64,000 nt of DNA from Raineyella antarctica (lineage in GTDB: Bacteria; Actinomycetota; Actinomycetes; Propionibacteriales; Propionibacteriaceae). The notes beneath the pieces were generated by a model. It was not told the origin of the DNA, searched no databases, and saw only the letters and a program-made list of their open reading frames with translations. Location: the NCBI RefSeq assembly GCF_900092135.1, contig NZ_FMYF01000005.1:124001-188000 (forward strand). Reading direction: 5' to 3'. Of this stretch, positions 58,604 to 64,000 are shown in pieces; positions within the stretch are counted from its first letter, which is position 1, and every line of letters begins with the position of its first letter. The position numbers were made by a program, and so were the translations under genes.

Positions 58604-59170
58604 TCAGTTCAGGTGGGGGGAGTCGGTCCAGGTCGCGTACAACGCGAGCTCACCGCCCTGGCGCCGCAGCACCTCGCGCCACAGGTTCCAGGGCGACTTG
58701 CCGAAGATGTCGGTGTACGTGGAGGGCAGGACGTACCACAGCCCCCGGCCGATCTCGGTCTCCAGCTGCCAGGGGGACCACCCTGCGTACCCGGCGAAGA
58801 TCCGGATGTCGTCGTACGCCCCGCGGACCAGCTCGACGGGGGTGTCCAGGTGCAGCAGGCCGATCCGGTCCGAGACCTGCCGCCAGCCCGGAGGCTCCTC
58901 CTCGATGTCCGAGACACTTGCCAGGCAGACGGCCCCCTCGGGCAGTACCGGGCCGCCACGGTAGAGCACGCGGGGAACGCTGACGATGTCGGCCCAGTCG
59001 GGCAGGACGCGCTCCAGGGCCAGGTCGGCGCGCTTGTTCAGCACCACTCCCAGCGCACCGTCGTCATCGGCATCGATCAGGTAGATCACCGTCTGCTCGA
59101 AGAAGCCGCCGTCGCGCACATCGACGGAGGAGACCAGCAGGTCTCCTCGTTGCGGTCGCAGAACCTCCAC
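58604..59170 (-). CDS. YqgE/AlgH family protein
   Basis: A 188-residue member of UPF0301. Typical patterns: RGDLLVSSVDVRDGGFFEQTVIYLIDADDDGALGVVLNK at the N-terminus, LYRGGPV, RIFAGYAGWSPWQLETEIGRGLWYVLP, and DIFGKSPWNLWREVLRRQG. The family's biochemical function is unknown despite its wide spread. The GTG at 59170 places the conserved start correctly. It lies 19 bases after the MauE-thioredoxin gene on the same strand and 92 bases before mtrA. Confidence 0.9.
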   Translation of the reverse strand: MEVLRPQRGDLLVSSVDVRDGGFFEQTVIYLIDADDDGALGVVLNKRADLALERVLPDWADIVSVPRVLYRGGPVLPEGAVCLASVSDIEEEPPGWRQVSDRIGLLHLDTPVELVRGAYDDIRIFAGYAGWSPWQLETEIGRGLWYVLPSTYTDIFGKSPWNLWREVLRRQGGELALYATWTDSPHLN

Positions 59171-59189
59171 GGACCCATTGTGGCCCCGC

Positions 59190-60200
59190 TCAGAAGGACT
59201 CGGCCGCACCTTCAAGCTGTTCGGCGATCTCCACGTAGAACTCGCGCACTGCCGGTGCCCCGAGCACCGGGCCACCGGCGAGGAGGCCATCGGCGCCCAG
59301 CAGGACCGCCCCCGGGGTTCCCCGGACCTCGAGCGCCGCCGCGGCCGCACCGTCCTGGTCGACCAGGGCGGTTTCCACCCAGACGGGAGTCCCCGGCGAG
59401 TCGATCCAGTTGCTGTGCACGACCGGGCGCACGGTGATCGGCAGGTCCCGCTCCCGCCAGCGGGGCAGGTCCCGGGCGATGCCGAGGCAGGAGCCGCAGC
59501 CCGGGGACAGGAAGACGAGCAGCTGCGCCCCGCCGGCGACGATGCCGCGGAGGTTGACGCTGTGGCCGTCCGGATCGAGCATCTCCACGTCCGGGATCTC
59601 GGACCGGACGTACTCCTCCAGGTCGTCCTCCCCCTCCGGCAGGGCTGGGAGCGGGGCCGGGCCGGCCTCGGCGCCGGCCGGGGCAGCCGTGGTGGACGAG
59701 GTCGCCAGGTAGGTCACCGCGACGGCGAGCAGGGCACCTGCGAGCCATCCCCAGACAGTCGCGTCGGCCAGCCGGCCCAGCACCGAGCCGCCGAGGGCAG
59801 CGTCGACGAGTGCCACTGCGGCGGCCAGGGCGAGGACGACGTTGCGGGCCAGGGTGCGGCCCGAGACCGGTGCGCTGTCATCGGCACCGAAGCACCCGCA
59901 CGAGACGGGCTCCGGGGCCCGGAGCGCCACGACGACCAGGACGAGGTAGGCCGCGACCAGGGCCGCGCCACCGACGACGAACAGCAGGTTCCACGGAGCC
60001 GGGACCAGGATCATGCCCAGGCCCAGCACCAGCTCCGCCACGGGATGCCACCGACGGACGAAGGCGGAGTTGATCCACTCCGGCAGGCCGGCCCCGGCGA
60101 AGGCCGTGTCGTCGAGGTCGGGGTGGCGCCACTTGCCGACGGCGGCCACGACGAGCGTGACCGCGACCACCAGATGGGCGAGGACGAGGGAATCGAGCAC
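59190..60200 (-). CDS. MauE/DoxX-type membrane protein fused to a thioredoxin-like domain
   Basis: A 336-residue fusion. Residues 1-175 have four to five membrane helices of the MauE/DoxX type (VGKWRHP near the first helix, VSCGCFG with a Cys pair after the third). After a Pro/Ala linker (about 172-195), residues 200-330 form a thioredoxin-like domain with LVFLSPGCGSCLGIARDLP; the CGSC pair is where a redox active site would be. MauE-like proteins work with periplasmic disulfide proteins, so this could move reducing power across the membrane to an outer-face thioredoxin. The topology is not settled by the sequence. Cotranscribed with YqgE. Confidence 0.82.
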   Translation of the reverse strand: MLDSLVLAHLVVAVTLVVAAVGKWRHPDLDDTAFAGAGLPEWINSAFVRRWHPVAELVLGLGMILVPAPWNLLFVVGGAALVAAYLVLVVVALRAPEPVSCGCFGADDSAPVSGRTLARNVVLALAAAVALVDAALGGSVLGRLADATVWGWLAGALLAVAVTYLATSSTTAAPAGAEAGPAPLPALPEGEDDLEEYVRSEIPDVEMLDPDGHSVNLRGIVAGGAQLLVFLSPGCGSCLGIARDLPRWRERDLPITVRPVVHSNWIDSPGTPVWVETALVDQDGAAAAALEVRGTPGAVLLGADGLLAGGPVLGAPAVREFYVEIAEQLEGAAESF

Positions 60201-60301
60201 GCAGTGATCCTACGGTGCGGGCCCGACGGAACGATCAGCGCGATGGAACGCCCACTACGTGGGAACGCTCGGCACCGGGGAGGCTTGGACCCGGCGAAAC
60301 G

Positions 60302-60337
60302 CGAACAGGCGCCCCGCGGATGCGGGACGCCTGTTCG
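60302..60337 (-). terminator. Terminator of the tmRNA gene
   Basis: CGAACAGGCG (60302-60311) pairs with CGCCTGTTCG (60328-60337), with an inner CCCGC/GCGGG stem. It begins 12 bases past the tmRNA 3' end on the minus strand, and GTTTCG follows. Confidence 0.7.
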
Positions 60338-60348
60338 TCAACAAGGGG

Positions 60349-60714
60349 TGGAGATGCGGGGAATCGAACCCCGGTCCATGAAAGGCAGCTCAGACATTCT
60401 CCGGGCGCATCTGGCTAGGCGTTCTACTCGGCTCCCACCCTCACGCCAGCAAGTGGTGGACGAGCCCAGTCACAGTAAATGTCCCCATCACGCCCTGTGA
60501 CGCAAGGCGATAGGTGAGTTTCCTTGATTAGGCCAGGCACCGGGTCGGAAACACTCCCGGGCTGACCCTTCGATCACTGCTCAGGCAGCGAGAGCGAAGT
60601 CAGTGCGCTTATTGTTGGCACTTATTGGTTTCCAGGGGGCATTAACGAGTTGACCCTGGATCCTCGGCCCGCTTCTCCTGGGACAACACTCCCATGTCGA
60701 AACCGATCATCCCC
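60349..60714 (-). ncRNA. ssrA: Transfer-messenger RNA (tmRNA)
   Basis: About 366 bases. The 5' end GGGGATGATCGGTTTCGAC (60714 downwards) pairs with 3' CATCTCC to give a tRNA-Ala-like acceptor stem including G3:U70, the AlaRS identity pair. The T arm is CCGGGGTTCGATTCCCCG-like at the 3' end. The tag reading frame (60619-60581) encodes ANNKRTDFALAA and then TGA, the normal degradation tag ending in ALAA. The genome has CCC where CCA would be, so the terminal A must be added after transcription. Its partner SmpB is encoded 2.7 kb upstream on the same strand. Confidence 0.95.
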
Positions 60715-60818
60715 TGTTGAGTTGTGCGCGGTGCCGATACCCCTGAGGGACCGGTTGACCACGCCGACACCCAGTGTAACGCATCGGACCAGGCGTCCAT
60801 TCCCGCTCGGCTCAGGCG

Positions 60819-61439
60819 TCAGCGGCCCAGCCGCTTGGGCTCCGGCTTGGACAGGATCCGGAACGGCACGAGCTTCAGCACCGGGTTCTCCCACGGCTCC
60901 CCGGTCGCGGCCTTGACGCCCCCGACGACGGTGAGCACGAACCAGGTCAGCGCCACGATCCCCGCCACGAAGCCCAACGGGTCCGCAATGGCGGCAAGGA
61001 TGCCGCCGGCGATCATGCCGCCGGTGCTGATCAGGGTGAAGTCGAACGCGCTCGCGGCCTGGCGCTTGGCCTCCGATCCCTCGGGAGCGACGACGTAGCC
61101 GATCAGCGGACCGAAGATCCAGGTGAAGAGGGCCGAGAAGTGGCTGAACGCACCGATGCCACGCCCGGCGACGTCCTGGGTGCGAGCCCCGACCAGCGGG
61201 GCGTACGCCGGATGGATCCCGAGGGCCTGTGACGGCTGGGAGGGCTGTACCAGTCCGTAGAAGGCCAGGTTGAGGTCCTTGCGGGTGCGGGCCGTGAAGA
61301 CCTGGTCGAGCCGCTGGTCCAGCTCGCTCTCGGTGAGCCGGCCGTCGGCGTAGGCACGCTGCAGCCAGTCCACGGCACGGTCCCGTTGCTCGTCCGAGAC
61401 GAGGAGGTTGAGACTGGGGTGTTCGTACGCCGGGTTCAT
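60819..61439 (-). CDS. DUF1707 and DUF4870-type membrane protein
   Basis: A 206-residue protein. Residues about 10-60 are a DUF1707 domain (LVSDEQRDRAVDWLQRAYADGRLTESELDQRLDQVFTARTRKDL), common at the N-terminus of actinobacterial membrane proteins. The rest resembles DUF4870: SHFSALFTWIFGPLIGYVV, then two more membrane helices (about 135-155 and 160-182). No enzyme motif. The start at 61439 is preferred; an ATG at 61451 is possible. It lies alone between the tmRNA and the DUF2207 gene, both on the same strand. Confidence 0.85.
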   Translation of the reverse strand: MNPAYEHPSLNLLVSDEQRDRAVDWLQRAYADGRLTESELDQRLDQVFTARTRKDLNLAFYGLVQPSQPSQALGIHPAYAPLVGARTQDVAGRGIGAFSHFSALFTWIFGPLIGYVVAPEGSEAKRQAASAFDFTLISTGGMIAGGILAAIADPLGFVAGIVALTWFVLTVVGGVKAATGEPWENPVLKLVPFRILSKPEPKRLGR

Positions 61440-61523
61440 GCCTTCAACCATGCCACCAGCCACACAACGGACCAATCGGGCTCAGCCCTGACTCCGCCCC
61501 TGAAGAACACCCGGGAAACCGGA

Positions 61524-63383
61524 TCACCAGGAGCCGCCGCCACCGCCGCCACCACCGCCGCCGGCGAAGCCACCGCCGCCGCCGAAGGCGCTTCCCCCGC
61601 TGCCGAAGCCGGTACCCGAGCCCGACAGGTCCACCGGCGGGGGTCCCACTGTCGTGCCGACCGCGTCGGCGAACCCGACCCAGGAGAACGTCTGCAGGTA
61701 GAACGGCCCGACGAACCAGTCAGGGTGGACCTCTGGCAGCCGGCCGGCTTCGACGAGCTGCTCACAGACCCTGGCCCACCGGTCCGCCAGCCCGAAGCTG
61801 ATCGCCCACGGCAGGTACTTCGAGAAGATGTCCTCCCCCTCCTCGAAGCGGATCTGGTCGGCCTCGGCCGTCGCGAGGTATTCGCGGAACCCCTCGCCCT
61901 GGTCGGTGAGGGCGCGTCCCAGGGCCGTACGCTGCCCGCGCTGGAGCAGGCGCCGGACCACCAGTACCGCGATCACGATCGGGACCAGCGGCAGCAGCAG
62001 GACCATGTTGCCCAGGATGCCGGTGCTCATCAGGAACGAGCTCAGCACCACCAGGCCGAAGATGCCCCGGCTGAAGCCGGGGACATGGATCCGGCGACCA
62101 CCCGCCGGGACGTGGGTGAACCAGCCGTAGGACTCCACCTCGCGTCGCAGCGAGGCGACCATGGAGTCGTGCGCGGCCGTCAGCTCCCCCGCGGTGCCGA
62201 GCTGGACGGACCGGCCGGGACGTCCACCCGGGAAGAGGGTGTCGACGAGCACCGCCTCGTGCTGGGACCGGACGGCGAGCGGATCGACCAGGGTGACCAC
62301 GTACCCGCTCTCCGCATCCCCGGAGAGCTTCAGCACGCCGTGCACGGCCATGTCGACGAGGGTGGCCGCGGTCTCCCGCGGTTCCAGCTTGCCGTCCATC
62401 AGCAGTCCCGCCTCTGCCACCGAGATGGGCGGCGGGCTGAACGAGACCGGGACCTGGATGCCACGGGGCGACGGGCCGACCCGCCCCTCCTGGCCACGTG
62501 GGGGAACGACGCCCGGTGGGAGGTCGACGTAGCGCTTGTCCCGTCGCGAGCGAACCAGGAGGGCGCCGCCGACCGCGGCCACCAGCGCACTCGCCCCGGT
62601 CAGGCCGGCGGCGGTGGTGACCTGGCGCTGCTGCTGTGCCTGGGCGCTGGGAACGATGATCGGCTTGTTGTCACTGATCAGGCCGGACCTGATCTTCGCA
62701 GAGACGGTGAGCCCTTCACCCGGCTGGACGGTCCGCTGCCTGACCTGCACGACCCCATCGGTGAGGGTGGAGCTGTCGCAGCGGGTCGTGCTCTTCGGCG
62801 GGCCCACGTAGCAGGCCACGTCCGTGGCGCCCTGGGGGACCGTGACGCTGACGGCGACGTCATTGAGGGGCGCCTGCCACTCGAAGCCGGTGGCATCCCA
62901 GTAGAACTCGTCGTACGCACTCTGGCTGCGCAGTGCCCCGCGCATGGTGTAGTTGAGCACGTACGTCGCGGTGGGGGCACTGATCGTCCGGTTGGGGTCG
63001 CCGATGCGGATCCGCAGGTACTCGGTCCGTGGCTGGCTTGCCGTGACCGGGGAGGTGCTGTACTGGGCCGGCGCGTCCGGGCTCGAGACCCTGATGTTGC
63101 TGTACTCGTACGAGACGTCCTTGCTGGTGTCGTTGCTCTCCGGCTCGCGGGTGACGAGGTAGCGGTCGATGCCGTGCCGGCCCGAGGAGGTCCCGAAGCG
63201 GTAGACGAGGCGCTCGGTGACGTCGACGGTGCCGTCGGTGCGGACCACGTAGTCGATCGCGAAGGAGTCGACCTGGTCGCCGGCGGCATGTGCCGGCGTG
63301 GCGAGGCCGGGGGCAACCACGGCCAGCAGGACGAACAGGGCGGCGAGCACCCCGCCGAGGCGACCGGAGCAGCGGCGCTTCAT
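61524..63383 (-). CDS. DUF2207 family secreted/membrane protein
   Basis: A 619-residue DUF2207 protein. A signal peptide ([16 protein letters not shown] through PAHA) is followed by an extracytoplasmic beta-rich domain ([39 protein letters not shown]), a membrane helix at about 256-276, a cytoplasmic part with [12 protein letters not shown], two more helices (about 430-475) and a Gly/Ser-only tail of about 35 residues ending GGGGSW. Function unknown. The ATG overlaps the smpB TGA by four bases (ATGA), so its translation is coupled to smpB. Confidence 0.88.
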   Translation of the reverse strand: MKRRCSGRLGGVLAALFVLLAVVAPGLATPAHAAGDQVDSFAIDYVVRTDGTVDVTERLVYRFGTSSGRHGIDRYLVTREPESNDTSKDVSYEYSNIRVSSPDAPAQYSTSPVTASQPRTEYLRIRIGDPNRTISAPTATYVLNYTMRGALRSQSAYDEFYWDATGFEWQAPLNDVAVSVTVPQGATDVACYVGPPKSTTRCDSSTLTDGVVQVRQRTVQPGEGLTVSAKIRSGLISDNKPIIVPSAQAQQQRQVTTAAGLTGASALVAAVGGALLVRSRRDKRYVDLPPGVVPPRGQEGRVGPSPRGIQVPVSFSPPPISVAEAGLLMDGKLEPRETAATLVDMAVHGVLKLSGDAESGYVVTLVDPLAVRSQHEAVLVDTLFPGGRPGRSVQLGTAGELTAAHDSMVASLRREVESYGWFTHVPAGGRRIHVPGFSRGIFGLVVLSSFLMSTGILGNMVLLLPLVPIVIAVLVVRRLLQRGQRTALGRALTDQGEGFREYLATAEADQIRFEEGEDIFSKYLPWAISFGLADRWARVCEQLVEAGRLPEVHPDWFVGPFYLQTFSWVGFADAVGTTVGPPPVDLSGSGTGFGSGGSAFGGGGGFAGGGGGGGGGGSW

Positions 63384-63856
63384 CGACGGCCCTTGCGACG
63401 GGCGGACAGTACGCGTTCGGTCTCGCGGCGGGCATCGCGCTCGGCCAGGGACTGGCGCTTGTCCCATTCCTTCTTGCCGGTGGCCACACCGACCTCGACC
63501 TTGGCGTAGCCGTCCTTGAAGTAGATCTTCAGGGGGATCAGGGTGGTGCCCGAGCCGTTGAGGTCGCGTTCGAGCCGGTCGATCTCCTTGCGGTTCAGCA
63601 GCAACTTGCGGGTGCGCCGTGCCGAGTGGTTGGTCCAGGTGCCGTGGCTGTACTCGGGGATGTTGGCCTGGCGCAGCCAGACCTCGCCGTCGTCGACGGT
63701 CGCGAAGGAGTCGACGATCGACGCGCGGCCCTCCCGCAGCGACTTGACCTCGGTGCCCTGGAGCACGATGCCGGCCTCGTACGTCTGGTGGATCGTGTAG
63801 TCGTGCCGCGCCTTCTTGTTCTGCGCCACGAGTTTCGTGCCGGTCTCCTTCGCCAT
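63380..63856 (-). CDS. smpB: SsrA-binding protein SmpB
   Basis: A 158-residue SmpB that carries tmRNA to stalled ribosomes. Motifs: [66 protein letters not shown], and the basic C-terminal tail [19 protein letters not shown], whose helix enters the mRNA channel. Full length. It overlaps the DUF2207 gene by four bases. A strong hairpin separates it from the M23 peptidase gene upstream, so it may have its own promoter close to the start. Confidence 0.96.
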   Translation of the reverse strand: MAKETGTKLVAQNKKARHDYTIHQTYEAGIVLQGTEVKSLREGRASIVDSFATVDDGEVWLRQANIPEYSHGTWTNHSARRTRKLLLNRKEIDRLERDLNGSGTTLIPLKIYFKDGYAKVEVGVATGKKEWDKRQSLAERDARRETERVLSARRKGRR

Positions 63857-63882
63857 GGCGCCATCATCCCAGAGACCACAAA

Positions 63883-63909
63883 CGGCGCGCCGGTCGGTCC
63901 GGCGCGCCG
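63883..63909 (-). terminator. Terminator between the M23 peptidase gene and smpB
   Basis: CGGCGCGCCGG (63883-63893) pairs perfectly with CCGGCGCGCCG (63899-63909), loop TCGGT; on the minus strand TTTGT follows. It is 49 bases past the peptidase stop. Confidence 0.7.
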
Positions 63910-63958
63910 CTCGCTGTGCGGGGAATCTGCTCGTTCGGGGTTGTCTGTCGACGCCGGG

Positions 63959-64000
63959 TCAGAGGACCGTCTGCGGGTTCACCATCTGCCCGTTGCGCCA
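63959..64000 (-). CDS. C-terminal end of a probable M23-type peptidase (partial)
   Basis: Only the last 13 codons and a TGA are in the window. The residues WRNGQMVNPQTVL match the usual end of M23 (LytM) peptidases, where the last strand N-G-x-x-V-N-P is followed by a short helix. In many actinobacteria ftsE, ftsX and a wall peptidase precede smpB, which fits. The fragment is too short to be certain. Confidence 0.55.
   Translation of the reverse strand, partial: WRNGQMVNPQTVL

Overview
This is a high-GC chromosomal segment from an actinobacterium, most likely of the order Propionibacteriales. The evidence is the actinobacterial gene set (MtrAB-LpqB, UvrD2, AdnAB, PPA1309, DUF3107 and Rv3235 families), many GTG starts, and pervasive 4-base ATGA/GTGA overlaps. 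From memory, the gene order broadly follows the Mycobacterium tuberculosis block around Rv3193c-Rv3246c: UPF0182, Lon-like PDZ protease, Zincin_2 protein, ThiF-like protein, uvrD2, nudC, adnB, adnA, DUF3107, DEAD-box helicase, secA, hpf, comFC, lpqB, mtrB, mtrA. Lineage-specific inserts interrupt it.

Layout. 1-3.8 kb: a peptide-type ABC transporter and an S58/P1 peptidase, minus strand. 3.85-4.27 kb: two near-identical initiator tRNA units. 4.3-7.0 kb: a catalytic plus non-catalytic M16 peptidase pair. 7.1-13.7 kb: UPF0182, PPA1309, Lon-like protease and moaE on minus; Zincin_2 protein on plus. 13.7-14.2 kb: a 491-base non-coding region with a phased array of DnaA-box-like sites and a separate 21-base-periodic repeat. 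14.2-33 kb: DNA repair block with a ThiF/E1-like protein, uvrD2, a complete recC-recB-recD operon, and a minus-strand adnA-adnB-nudC operon. 33-41.3 kb: DUF3107, a DEAD-box helicase with an apparent CTG start, small conserved actinobacterial genes and secA. 41.4-49.1 kb: PPOX protein and a sugar-acid cluster (fructuronate reductase, uronate isomerase, LarA-family enzyme, LacI regulator, 6-phosphogluconate dehydrogenase). 49.2-53.6 kb: hpf and amtB-glnK-glnD. 53.5-60.2 kb: comFC, lpqB-mtrB-mtrA, YqgE, MauE-thioredoxin fusion. 60.3-64 kb: tmRNA, DUF1707, DUF2207, smpB and the end of an M23 peptidase.

Most notable. (1) The uronate cluster lacks a mannonate dehydratase but carries a LarA-family protein with a complete nickel-pincer active site. 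Together with gnd this suggests an unusual route: glucuronate, fructuronate, mannonate, gluconate, pentose phosphate pathway. (2) A GTGTTGTCC repeat spaced by whole helical turns lies upstream of two otherwise unrelated conserved genes (14.1 kb and 37.75 kb). The first copy sits 220 bases after a phased DnaA-box-like array far from any recognisable origin genes. (3) RecBCD and AdnAB occupy one locus. (4) GlnD has no ACT domains, and the DEAD-box helicase has no ATG, GTG or TTG that would include its Q motif.
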